Assembly (NCBI GenBank): GCA_012517145.1
Contig: JAAYVM010000082.1
Span: 1-54,115, forward strand
Origin: Acholeplasmataceae bacterium
GTDB taxonomy: Bacteria > Bacillota > Negativicutes > Acidaminococcales > Acidaminococcaceae
Length of the DNA stretch: 54,115 nucleotides
Direction of reading: 5' to 3'
The translations under genes and the position numbers were made by a program. The notes under the pieces were generated by a model. The model was not told the origin of the DNA, made no database searches, and saw only the letters and a program-made list of their open reading frames with translations. Numbering within the stretch: the first letter of the stretch is position 1; each line of letters opens with the position of its first letter. Below are positions 16,444 through 24,569 of the stretch, in pieces.

Positions 16444-16462
16444 AAAAAACAACTGAAAGAAG

Positions 16463-17110
16463 ATGAAAGCAATGCAGCCAGATGCTAGCAAAATTTATCC
16501 AAGAACAAACGATAGCACTATTTGCTATCTTAAGAATATAATTAAAAACCCCAATATCATCGTAGGAGATTTCACCTTTTACAATGATTACGTACACGAC
16601 CCCAAGGATTTTGAGAAGAACAACGTCCTGTATCACTACCCCTACGTCAATCACGACCGCCTGATCATCGGCAAATTCTGTTCAATCGCTTGTGGTGCGA
16701 AATTTCTCTTTAACAGTGCCAACCACACCTTGAATTCGCTATCTACCTTTCCCTTCCCTATCTTCCCGGAAGAATGGGATGAAAGCATGACAGTGACAGA
16801 TGCCTGGGACAATAAAGGCGATATCGTCATTGGCAACGACGTCTGGATAGGTTATGAAGCGGTAATCATGGCAGGAGTACATATCGGCGACGGCGCCATT
16901 ATCGGCACCCGCGCTGTCGTGACAAAAGACGTACCCCCTTATGCGATTGTCGGCGGCATTCCCGCCAAAAAAATACGCAGCCGCTTCGACGACGAAACAA
17001 TAAATCTGCTGCAACAATTAAAGTGGTGGGATTGGGAACCAGCAAAAATCAGCGAAAATTTGGACGCGATCAGAAAAGCTGATATAGCAGCACTGAAGAA
17101 ACTGCTTTAA
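16463..17110 (+). CDS. CatB/Vat-related O-acetyltransferase (hexapeptide repeat)
   Basis: A 215-residue left-handed beta-helix acetyltransferase of the xenobiotic (CatB/Vat) branch. The hexapeptide repeats run through IGKFCSIACGAKF and DIVIGNDVWIGYEAVIMAGV; the catalytic histidine lies in NSANHTLNSLSTFPF, and the cap PPYAIVGGIPAKKIR is typical. Enzymes of this group acetylate streptogramin A or chloramphenicol, but many chromosomal members have unknown substrates, so resistance cannot be assumed. Start codons at 16463 and 16472 are both possible. A relic of a related gene lies at 19860-19934. It ends in a hairpin terminator. Confidence 0.88.
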   Translation: MKAMQPDASKIYPRTNDSTICYLKNIIKNPNIIVGDFTFYNDYVHDPKDFEKNNVLYHYPYVNHDRLIIGKFCSIACGAKFLFNSANHTLNSLSTFPFPIFPEEWDESMTVTDAWDNKGDIVIGNDVWIGYEAVIMAGVHIGDGAIIGTRAVVTKDVPPYAIVGGIPAKKIRSRFDDETINLLQQLKWWDWEPAKISENLDAIRKADIAALKKLL

Positions 17111-17132
17111 GATGATTTAAACTTATATGAAA

Positions 17133-17180
17133 AGAGGCAAGTCATCTATCAAACGACAGTTGACTTGCCTCTTTATTTAA
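17133..17180 (+). terminator. Terminator after the Vat-like gene
   Basis: Perfect 12-bp stem AGAGGCAAGTCA (17133-17144) with TGACTTGCCTCT (17161-17172), then TTTATTTAA. A closely related hairpin in reversed orientation lies after the next gene. Confidence 0.75.
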
Positions 17181-17301
17181 CCCCGATTGCTTTAAGGAAA
17201 CAAAATGAACATCACCTTGTTTCTTTCTATTTGTGTTTCCAATGAAACTTCTATGATATAGCCATAAACAAATTTGAATTTGTAACTAGGGAGAATGCAA
17301 A

Positions 17302-17808
17302 ATGAATTTTAAATTAGTACCTGTATGCGAAGATGATATTAGTACCTATATAAAAGATATGCAAGAAGCATTTCAAATGGGAGCTGGGAAAGAATTTAAT
17401 GCTTTGAATGAAGAAATATTGCCAGAAGAGGATATAAATCAATCTCTTGCTGAAAAAGGTTCCATTGCATATAAGGCCGTTGTTGATGATGAAATGGTTG
17501 GGGGCGCAATCGTGGTAATAGATGAATCCACACAACATAATCATCTTAATTTTTTGTATGTAAAAAATGTTGTACAAAGTAAAGGGGTCGGGCAAGAGAT
17601 TTGGAATGCAATAGAAAAATTGCATCCAGATACAAAGGTGTGGGAAACGGTAACCCCCTATTTTGAAAAGAGAAATATTCACTTTTATATCAATCGCTGT
17701 GGCTTTGCTGCTGTAGAATTTTTTAATCCACATCATAAAGACTTAACAATACCTGATGATATGGTTGGAGGAGATTACTTCTTTAGATTTGAAAAAGCAA
17801 TGAAATAG
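17302..17808 (+). CDS. GNAT family acetyltransferase
   Basis: A 168-residue GNAT protein. The acetyl-CoA binding region is NVVQSKGVGQEIWNAIE (an R/Q-x-x-G-x-G variant), and the C-terminal half holds HFYINRCGFAAVEF, the usual strand-helix pair. AGGGAG lies 9 bases before the ATG. It is an isolated gene bracketed by two copies of one hairpin in opposite orientation. Acceptor unknown. Confidence 0.83.
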   Translation: MNFKLVPVCEDDISTYIKDMQEAFQMGAGKEFNALNEEILPEEDINQSLAEKGSIAYKAVVDDEMVGGAIVVIDESTQHNHLNFLYVKNVVQSKGVGQEIWNAIEKLHPDTKVWETVTPYFEKRNIHFYINRCGFAAVEFFNPHHKDLTIPDDMVGGDYFFRFEKAMK

Positions 17809-17810
17809 TG

Positions 17811-17860
17811 AGAGGCACGTCATCCGTTGTTTGATAGATGACTTGCCTCTTTATTTAATA
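17811..17860 (+). terminator. Terminator after the GNAT gene, inverted relative of 17133-17180
   Basis: AGAGGCACGTCATC (17811-17824) pairs with GATGACTTGCCTCT (17837-17850), one mismatch, followed by TTATTTAA. Its loop (TTGTTTGATA) is the reverse complement of that in the earlier hairpin (TATCAAACGA), so the whole hairpin is an inverted copy. Confidence 0.7.
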
Positions 17861-17947
17861 TCTAAGTTGCTAATCACAATAATGATTATATAGTTCAAAA
17901 TTGCATTTATGAAAGGTAACAAGTGTCCATTCTTCAAAATTTGCTAA

Positions 17948-19435
17948 TTAATACTTTAACCAATCCAATTCAGTTTTAGGTGTTTTTGCTAATTCCTCCT
18001 TATCTGGCAACTTATATTTTACAATGTCAATTAAGGCTTCTTCGACTTCCACTTTTTTCGTTTCAGGTACAAAAACATAAAATGCTACTTTATCAAAAAA
18101 ATCATCGTATTGTTTTTGTGGTAATAAATCGCCAATGTCCTTATCTCCCTCATTAATAAATACGGTAAAAATTTTATCTGCTGAATAAGAATAAAATTTA
18201 TTTGAACGTGGAACTATGAATATATCACCCATGCTAAGATTGCATCTATGTATTAATTCAATTGCCAAATATCTACGATAATCATAATCATCTAAGTTGC
18301 ACATTTTTTCTTGTAACTCTTTGCGTAGTCCAATATCTGGAACGTTAACTGTCATAAATTGTTTATATTCATAAATTGTTTTCCATAATGGTTTTAAGAA
18401 TTTCCGTTCAAACAGCTGAGGACTGATTTTTTGTGTATATGCACTTGTCTGGCTGAGTATTCTAGTTTGTTTCAGTTTGCCATATAATTCTGAGTCCGAT
18501 ATTAACTCTTCCCCTATAGCCTTACATGAAAAATAATCATCCGGGTTTAGTTTGTCAGAATATCTATTTTTACTTTCATAATTTACGATAAGATGTTTTA
18601 AGAAGAATTCCATTAAGAAATCAGTATAGACTGTAATGTGATGATTATAAACCCAAAGATACATAGAATCTCTTGCTTCTATAATATTTTGCAAAACTGG
18701 TATTGCCTGAACATTGAAAGTAACATTATGCCTACTTGGGTTTACATTAATATTGCGTGCTAACCGATTCACATCAATTGGAGGCACCCCAGCTCTAGTC
18801 ATTATAGCATCCCGGACCAAATAATCTAATTTATCTATATCTATCGTTGATGAATTTAACAATTCAATAATTAAATTTTCCTTCCATAGTGCTCCTTGCG
18901 TATATTTTACTCCAGTTATACAGCGACATATTAATTCATAGTTTTCTGTCTTTGATTTAATGATATCAGAATAATATTTTAATATAATATAACAAGACAT
19001 GATTTCATGCCCTGCTCCCTTTGAGAAAACACTTTGGTCCACACATATATTTTTTTGTTTTAAAACATCGTTAATTTCTTTTTTTATTTTTGGTATCACA
19101 TAATATCTTTCACCTAGATGAGAATACGGTGCATGTCCCACATCATGTAATAATGCAGCGATGCGTAAATTTATTTCTAATTTGTCTAGCTCTTCTTCAG
19201 ATAAACTAAATTTGTCTTTTTTGAGTACTTTACGTAACTGTTTAAAAAATTTTATTGATAATTCAAAAACACCAAGTGAATGTTCAAACCTATTATGTGT
19301 AGCTGATGGGAATACATGTTGTGCAGTTAGCTGACGAATATCCTTTAACCTTTGAAAGTGTCGGGTATTTATAATAGACTCCTCAAATTCATCAATTTCA
19401 ATATAATCATAAACAAGATCCCTAATAATTTTCAT
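17948..19435 (-). CDS. HD superfamily phosphohydrolase (dNTPase/SAMHD1-like)
   Basis: A 495-residue HD-domain protein. The metal ligands are visible: H52 in NRFEHSLGVFEL, the HD pair at 97-98 in ALLHDVGHAPYSH, and a later D in STIDIDKLDYLVRDA. This layout matches SAMHD1/YwfO-type phosphohydrolases, many of which are deoxynucleoside triphosphate triphosphohydrolases. The C-terminal part (330-495) is less conserved. The ATG has GGAG 9 bases upstream. Neighbouring accessory and defence genes raise the possibility of a nucleotide-depleting defence role, which is inference only. Confidence 0.85.
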   Translation of the reverse strand: MKIIRDLVYDYIEIDEFEESIINTRHFQRLKDIRQLTAQHVFPSATHNRFEHSLGVFELSIKFFKQLRKVLKKDKFSLSEEELDKLEINLRIAALLHDVGHAPYSHLGERYYVIPKIKKEINDVLKQKNICVDQSVFSKGAGHEIMSCYIILKYYSDIIKSKTENYELICRCITGVKYTQGALWKENLIIELLNSSTIDIDKLDYLVRDAIMTRAGVPPIDVNRLARNINVNPSRHNVTFNVQAIPVLQNIIEARDSMYLWVYNHHITVYTDFLMEFFLKHLIVNYESKNRYSDKLNPDDYFSCKAIGEELISDSELYGKLKQTRILSQTSAYTQKISPQLFERKFLKPLWKTIYEYKQFMTVNVPDIGLRKELQEKMCNLDDYDYRRYLAIELIHRCNLSMGDIFIVPRSNKFYSYSADKIFTVFINEGDKDIGDLLPQKQYDDFFDKVAFYVFVPETKKVEVEEALIDIVKYKLPDKEELAKTPKTELDWLKY

Positions 19436-19611
19436 CTTTTATCACTCCACTACTAATATTCCTGCCCTAAATAATTTTGGCATATTTGTAATGATCATTA
19501 TTGAGACTATGATTCCAAATTAATTGCTATTTTACATATATTTTCTAATTTGCATTTTTTGCTTTAATGAAATTACTTCAATAATGAATTACGTTTTATT
19601 ATTATATATTT

Positions 19612-19671
19612 ATAAAAAAAGCGACATAGCTAACCGTCACGTATAACTGCGTGATGGTTAGCTATGTCGCT
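19612..19671 (-). terminator. Orphan leftward terminator with a 22-bp stem
   Basis: A 22-bp stem (19620-19641 with 19650-19671, one G-T pair) is followed on the complement strand by a run of seven T. No leftward gene feeds it: the region to its right (19672-20386) has no supported leftward frame. It may end a small RNA or be left from a deleted gene. Confidence 0.6.
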
Positions 19672-20386
19672 CTGCTTATGAGTTTGCTTATTGTATTTAT
19701 GCATCGGAACTCATCTCCGCTTTAAGAATACTCTTTAAAGACAACTGCCTGAATGTTTCCAATAGCTATTACAGTGTGTAATTAATTATTTATACAAATA
19801 AAATAATACTCTAAAAATTCAAAATTTACTAGTGTTTGAATAAAAAACTGAAATGCGACACCTTGAATTTCTCAACTACCCATCCTTTCTCCATCTTGCC
19901 GGAAGAGTGGTATGAAAAGAGCCAAGTCTTATAACTCTCGATATATGCCTTGACTTTTCCTGTGTAAAAAAACATTTTAAATTATAATATAAGAATTTTT
20001 AATTTGATTGTTTGAGCAGCGTAGCATACATTTAAATTGTACAATTGTAATTTTATTAAATTTGCTTTTTAATTCACTCTCATTAATAGTGCAAAGTTTA
20101 TCTATATTCGTTCTCCTCTTGTAGCATTTTCATATTCCTGTTTACTTTTTAAACAATTGAAAGTACGTTGCGTTCTAAGCATATGGCATTCCATCCTCAT
20201 GAAATATTTTAAATAATACAATATTGCCATGTATTACGTTTCCGCTTTTTAATTATTTTTACATATATTTTTATTATCATCTAATTTTTTAAATGTTTTA
20301 TACATCTTTTTTCCTTCTCATTTCATTCTCGTATTGACTTTTTAAAATAGCAGTAATATAATTTATTTTGCAAAGGAGGTGTGATT
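19672..20386. other. Gene-poor, very A+T-rich region
   Basis: About 700 bp with no intact gene. It contains the Vat-like relic (19860-19934) and, at its right end, the AAAGGAGG site of the next gene. A possible 24-codon leftward frame starts near 19705, but its evidence is too slight to call a gene. Confidence 0.4.
19860..19934 (+). pseudogene. Relic of a Vat/CatB-type acetyltransferase
   Basis: Plus strand reads TLNFSTTHPFSILPEEW then YEKSQVL and a stop. It aligns with the intact gene at 16463-17110 (TLNSLSTFPFPIFPEEW-DES) over about 20 residues and is also similar at DNA level. No start or flanking domain remains. Most likely the remains of a second acetyltransferase or a partial duplication. 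Confidence 0.6.
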
Positions 20387-20758
20387 GTGGAATATAATTT
20401 TAATTGGTCAGCCGTCTCCGGTGGTGCTCCATATATTACTTTTTCATCTTTAGGAATTGCTTTTAACAGCGTTGCTATTGAAAAACTAGGAACCCCAGTG
20501 CAAATCCTTATAGGTTTCGATGAAGAACATTGCGCCATAGGTATAAAAGCCTTTAATAACGAAGTAGGAGTAAAACCTTACGAATTTGCTAGCAGAGTAA
20601 AAAACGGTTGGATTCGTATTGGCTGTAAAGATTTCATAAAGTATCTTCAATCAATTTCACCACTTGATTTTACTGTTTCCAAAAAATACGTAGCACAATT
20701 TGATTCAAACTCAAAAATACTCTCGGTCAAACTATTGGATGATATTTTAGATAAATAA
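20387..20758 (+). CDS. Conserved small protein of unknown function
   Basis: A 123-residue soluble protein (MEYNFNWSAVSGG start). It has alternating strands and helices, including VQILIGFDEEHCAIGIK and NGWIRIGCKDFIKYLQS. I believe similar proteins occur in other Firmicutes, but no function is known to me. GTG at 20387 is 7 bases after AAAGGAGG and is preferred to the GTG at 20381. It is the first of a set of tiny rightward genes and has its own terminator. Confidence 0.65.
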   Translation: MEYNFNWSAVSGGAPYITFSSLGIAFNSVAIEKLGTPVQILIGFDEEHCAIGIKAFNNEVGVKPYEFASRVKNGWIRIGCKDFIKYLQSISPLDFTVSKKYVAQFDSNSKILSVKLLDDILDK

Positions 20759-20805
20759 AATAATAAAGCAAAAATATTTTTAAAATATGTATACTTTACA
20801 AAAGA

Positions 20806-20841
20806 AAAAGTCTTGTGAGTTGCAGCTCACAAGACTTTTAC
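20806..20841 (+). terminator. Rho-independent terminator
   Basis: Perfect 14-bp stem AAAAGTCTTGTGAG / CTCACAAGACTTTT with a 6-base loop, 47 bp past the stop codon of the preceding gene. It works for either strand. Confidence 0.85.
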
Positions 20842-20963
20842 GGAAACACCTTGACCTTCATTTGCTCGAAGTAGAAGTTCCCAATCACTATATTATTATA
20901 TATTTTATAGAGCAATGCGTCAACAATATGTTTTCGGCAAGTATAGGCTGAAAGGAGAATATT

Positions 20964-21323
20964 TTGATTGCCTTGCTCTTTTGTTTTGTTACTTTATATA
21001 TATTCTATATTTTAGATAGGAAAGTAAAAATAAAGTGGGTGTTTAAAATGAGAGCAACAAAAATTAAAATGATGTCAGGATGTTCTAATTCCAATGATTT
21101 ACTAGAAATTGACGAAATCTATCTCGAAGGATGCACAAACCCAGGCTTTTTTAAAAAAGCTATTGTTCATGATCATGTGAAAGCCTATCCAGGCAGCATA
21201 CAAGTGAACATGTCTCCTTATCCGAATGTTATAGATGCCATAAGTATAAATCATGAAAAGTATGTAAAATCTTCACCAGATTCTACAACCAAAGACAATT
21301 TGTTGAGTTTGCCTAGAGTATAA
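20964..21323 (+). CDS. Small protein with one membrane segment, DUF3892-like tail
   Basis: A 119-residue protein starting at a TTG behind AAAGGAG. Residues 2-18 are hydrophobic (IALLFCFVTLYIFYILD), then a cytosolic domain begins MRATKIKMMSGCS. The C-terminal pattern Y-V-K-S-x-P-x-x-T-x-x-DNLLSLPRV resembles DUF3892 proteins, which have no known function. An internal ATG (MRATKIK, codon 29) could be the true start of a purely soluble form. It leads a run of three small rightward genes (20964-21639). Confidence 0.55.
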   Translation: MIALLFCFVTLYIFYILDRKVKIKWVFKMRATKIKMMSGCSNSNDLLEIDEIYLEGCTNPGFFKKAIVHDHVKAYPGSIQVNMSPYPNVIDAISINHEKYVKSSPDSTTKDNLLSLPRV

Positions 21324-21353
21324 TTTAGAAGAAAAGCAAAAGAGGTTTATATT

Positions 21354-21473
21354 ATGGCAAAAACACAAAGCAGTGTTAACGGTAAACAGCAAAAGAAAAT
21401 TGTACCAGTAAAAGGTTATGTCAAACAAAACGGTACAAAAGTATCCCCACATAGACGCTCTACTCCAAACTAA
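21354..21473 (+). CDS. 39-residue basic protein with GY-NGT-PH motif
   Basis: ATG at 21354 behind AGAGG gives a 39-residue, lysine-rich protein ending VKGYVKQNGTKVSPHRR plus STPN. The pattern GY-x-(R/K)-x-NGT-x-V-x-PH-x-R recurs in small proteins of phages and mobile elements. Function unknown. It lies 30 bp behind the DUF3892-like gene and 22 bp before the zinc ribbon gene, so the three are probably cotranscribed. Confidence 0.6.
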   Translation: MAKTQSSVNGKQQKKIVPVKGYVKQNGTKVSPHRRSTPN

Positions 21474-21495
21474 ACAGATGGAAGGAAGTTTTAAA

Positions 21496-21639
21496 ATGTC
21501 ATATAGTACTGGTGAAAAACCTGGCAAAGGTAAATATCAATGCACTAACTGCGGACAGATAGTTTACTTAGACGATTCAACAGATACTTTACCGCCTTGT
21601 CCCAAGTGTAATAAAACAACTTACATAAAAAAATCTTGA
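21496..21639 (+). CDS. 47-residue zinc ribbon protein
   Basis: A rubredoxin-type zinc ribbon: KYQCTNCGQIVYLDD, then LPPCPKCNKTTY, giving CxxC twice. The ATG at 21496 has GGAAGG upstream; the open frame extends further left but without a site. Such proteins start MSYTTGEKPGKG in many Firmicutes. It probably binds one zinc ion; role unknown. Confidence 0.75.
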   Translation: MSYSTGEKPGKGKYQCTNCGQIVYLDDSTDTLPPCPKCNKTTYIKKS

Positions 21640-21680
21640 TAAAAAAGAACCTGACTTTAATAGTCAGGTTCTTTTTTATC
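21638..21680. terminator. Bidirectional terminator
   Basis: Perfect 19-bp stem GATAAAAAAGAACCTGACT (21638-21656) with 21662-21680, loop TTAAT, T-run within the 3' arm. Confidence 0.9.
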
Positions 21681-21696
21681 ATATATTCTTAAATCC

Positions 21697-21876
21697 TTAC
21701 GCCTTAGTATATATGTTAAGGCCTATTTTGATGTCTTCATTGCCAGGTATCGCTTGATTGCCTTCACTACTAGCTATAATTATGCTTTTGCCACTGCTCG
21801 ACTTGCCATAGCGCTGTGACAAATCAACCGTTATCGTCAGCTTGTTACCTTCAACCTTCATCTCAATATTCTTCAT
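21697..21876 (-). CDS. 59-residue small protein of unknown function
   Basis: ATG at 21876, 7 bases after GGAGG, gives MKNIEMKVEGNKLTITVDLS, then a GKSSSGKSIIIASSEGN segment and a C-terminal IKIGLNIYTK. Predicted strands with a glycine/serine loop. Similar small proteins are, to my memory, common in Clostridia and sometimes near phage genes. No function. Convergent with the zinc ribbon gene across the terminator. Confidence 0.65.
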   Translation of the reverse strand: MKNIEMKVEGNKLTITVDLSQRYGKSSSGKSIIIASSEGNQAIPGNEDIKIGLNIYTKA

Positions 21877-21923
21877 GTTGATTCCTCCAATGCTAAAATA
21901 TGGTTTTGTGCTTTATATGCAAC

Positions 21924-22541
21924 TTAATACCCCAGTTCCTGATCCACAATAATTATTTTGATTCTATCCTTAACAAATTGATTAGCGATAAGGACGAAAT
22001 CATTGCAGATTCTTTCCTTATGACTGCAATCGATGCAGCGGCCTAATTTGGTACATGGCGTACCTTTGCCCAGACGCTTGGCATCCAGAGGTGCCGCAAT
22101 CTGTCTGACTCTCTTGATGGCTTCATCGACGTTTTCCGTTATTTTGTTTGTGCCGACCACTATGATGACCTGCTCCGGTCCGTATATCATCGGCGCTACC
22201 CTGCTGCCATTACCGTCGATATTAAATATCTTACCATCCATAGTAATCGCATTTGTACCTGTAATAAAAGTATCGGCCGAAAAATTACGCAAATAAATTG
22301 CCCGCTTGTCCTCATGACTTAAACTAGATTGGTACTTATCCAAAAAGGTAATATCTCTTTTTCTGAGATAGTCAAAGACTCCCATTTGTTCAAGCGTGAC
22401 CGAGTCACCGCAGCCTACTGTGGTACTATCCTTGATAACTTCATTCAATAAGGCCAACAACTCTTGCGGATTGCTTACCTGAAAAACTGCCATATTGTGT
22501 TGTTCAAAATTGTGCTTAAGTTTATCCATAGATTGTTGCAT
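21924..22541 (-). CDS. LUD domain (LutC/YkgG-like) protein
   Basis: A 205-residue LUD-domain protein. LUD proteins include subunits of the lactate utilisation complex, but stand-alone members of this kind are of unknown role. Marks: TTVGCGDSVTLEQMG, FITGTNAITMDGKIFNIDGNG and a C-terminal cysteine set (CTKLGRCIDCSHKERIC) that could bind an iron-sulfur cluster or metal. ATG at 22541 has AGGAGA upstream; the longer TTG frame contains that site. It lies 95 bp downstream of the defence island and is probably independent. Confidence 0.85.
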   Translation of the reverse strand: MQQSMDKLKHNFEQHNMAVFQVSNPQELLALLNEVIKDSTTVGCGDSVTLEQMGVFDYLRKRDITFLDKYQSSLSHEDKRAIYLRNFSADTFITGTNAITMDGKIFNIDGNGSRVAPMIYGPEQVIIVVGTNKITENVDEAIKRVRQIAAPLDAKRLGKGTPCTKLGRCIDCSHKERICNDFVLIANQFVKDRIKIIIVDQELGY

Positions 22542-22636
22542 ATCGATTGGTTCTCCTAATAACGACAATAAAATTATTAAAATATTCTACTGAGAAAACA
22601 AATTAAAATCCTTTTTAATATATGATCGATTTAACT

Positions 22637-24400
22637 TTATAATCGTTCATAACCCTTACGAATAACTTTTGCCATCAAAATGCGCCGCTGTTTCAAAAAC
22701 TCAAAATAATCCATGTTTTCCCAGTTATCCGGAAGAGCATGCATTTCATAAACTAATGATTTATCACATGCAGTAATCTTAGAAAGTTGATCTTTCATAT
22801 ATTCTGATGGACTAGTATCCAATATTTCAATATTATCCTTCCACTCTATAAAAGCAAAATTTGCATTTTGATTTCGATCACGGTCATCATTTATACCTGT
22901 CTTGCTCAAATATGCCTTAGGAAAAAGGTGATGTTTTTCCAGCGCTGTTTTTGTTCCAGTAGCAGTCGGGCTGAAAAGCTCACGCGTGTGAAGTGTTGAA
23001 AATAGTACTTTAGCATCAAGCACATTCAAGGCAGCGCAATACCCAAACCATGCTGGATTTCTTGGTGCTGAAGTAGCAAGTGATTTTGCCAAGGTAATAT
23101 TGAAAAAGTCATTTGTGAATACCGCATCAATTTTATCTTCAAGCAACTTCGCAAAGTCATCACCAGTTCCGATACTTCTCAAGTCTGCAAGATCAGATTC
23201 CATGACTGTCTCTGGTGAGCCTGTATAATAACCAGAAACAGAAGTCATAAAAAACCATTTGGCGATTAGTTTCCTTAGATTGGATTCTTTCATACTATAA
23301 TTATACTTTCCAATCAAATACATCGTATAGGAATACACCAAAGCATTCTGAGAAGAAATAAGCGCTTTAGAGACATAACCAGATGCATCAATACATTTTA
23401 TAAAATCCTGCCAAACCTGAACATTGAGAACTTTGTCCAGAACGAGTTTTAATTTTTCAAATTGTTCAACACGCAGAATGTCTGAATAAACTTCCGTTTC
23501 GAAATCGCGTCCTCGAAGAAGCAAATATGCGTAATGAAGTTTTGCTCTCTGGAACCCAAAGCTCATAGCTACTCTAACAATGTGAGTCGGAGAAGGTTCG
23601 AACAGAAAATTATACGCTGTCCCTACCTTTGGAACTTTTGCATTTCTGCAAAATTCTTCAATTTTCTGTCTGCCCTCTTGCCAGTAAACTGATATTAATG
23701 TAAGAATAAAGTCATCTTCGCCGAGACTCTCTCCCCCAGAATTGACACGCACAAATATGTCAGCAACACTCTCTTCATCAGCGTTCCCGTTTATTTCCAA
23801 AGTAGGAATACTATAATTGCCTAGGGAAAGTAAATCCATAACGTTCTGCTGAATAGTCTGTTTATCTTCATCGCTGAGGGTAGCACCAGTCTTTTCCTTA
23901 CTATCAGATATTCTCTGCACAATTTCTGTAATGTAAGCAAAACTTTTTGATTCGTTTAAAAACACTTCGCTGATATCGTAAATCCAATCAACTGCGTTTT
24001 TCTTAGCATTATCGCCAACTTCAAATGTACGAGTAAAAAGGTTAAACGAGATAATAATATACCTCTTATTGAACTTTTCATCCACTATTTCTTTGTGCCG
24101 CATCACCGCGTATAAGGATGTCATCCTTTGCTGACCATCAATGATCAGGCTTTTAGGCACAGAATATGGCTTGCTCTCCACACCAATATTTTTTACTTTA
24201 TCCGCGCTGTCCGAAGAATCCCATATCATCAAATAGCCTATAGGATAACCCTTCATCATAGAATCCAACAAATCACGTACTTTTGTCGCTTTCCATACAT
24301 AACCGCGCTGAAGCTCTGGTAAACCGAGTTTTCCATTTTCTATTTCTATAATGATATCCTTTAAACTTCGTGGCACTGGTGTAAAAAGCATTTTCGCCAT
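22637..24400 (-). CDS. DUF262 / HNH protein (GmrSD-like)
   Basis: A 587-residue protein. The N-terminal DUF262 domain (ParB/Srx-like NTPase) shows LPELQRGYVW at 27-36 and IDGQQRMTSL at 87-96. The C-terminal part has EKHHLFPKAYLSK, an HNH-type nuclease motif of the DUF1524 group. Both halves of the GmrSD type IV restriction enzyme, which cleaves modified DNA, are thus present in one chain. It is the last gene of the leftward island, 169 bp after the Res gene, so may have its own promoter. GGGAGG lies 7 bases before the start. Together with the adjacent methylating system it could attack DNA carrying foreign modifications; that is inference. Confidence 0.85.
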   Translation of the reverse strand: MAKMLFTPVPRSLKDIIIEIENGKLGLPELQRGYVWKATKVRDLLDSMMKGYPIGYLMIWDSSDSADKVKNIGVESKPYSVPKSLIIDGQQRMTSLYAVMRHKEIVDEKFNKRYIIISFNLFTRTFEVGDNAKKNAVDWIYDISEVFLNESKSFAYITEIVQRISDSKEKTGATLSDEDKQTIQQNVMDLLSLGNYSIPTLEINGNADEESVADIFVRVNSGGESLGEDDFILTLISVYWQEGRQKIEEFCRNAKVPKVGTAYNFLFEPSPTHIVRVAMSFGFQRAKLHYAYLLLRGRDFETEVYSDILRVEQFEKLKLVLDKVLNVQVWQDFIKCIDASGYVSKALISSQNALVYSYTMYLIGKYNYSMKESNLRKLIAKWFFMTSVSGYYTGSPETVMESDLADLRSIGTGDDFAKLLEDKIDAVFTNDFFNITLAKSLATSAPRNPAWFGYCAALNVLDAKVLFSTLHTRELFSPTATGTKTALEKHHLFPKAYLSKTGINDDRDRNQNANFAFIEWKDNIEILDTSPSEYMKDQLSKITACDKSLVYEMHALPDNWENMDYFEFLKQRRILMAKVIRKGYERL

Positions 24401-24569
24401 AACTATCCTCCCTTATTATAAGAATTTATTGTTATTATTAAGGTTCTTCTTCGCACCTACATTTATTCAAATGTTAGTTATCGCTCTCATCGTGTAACTG
24501 TTATTTGAAATATAGAAATAGTCTTATGCATCATTGTTTATATCTTTGTTTCCACACCGATTTATTAAT

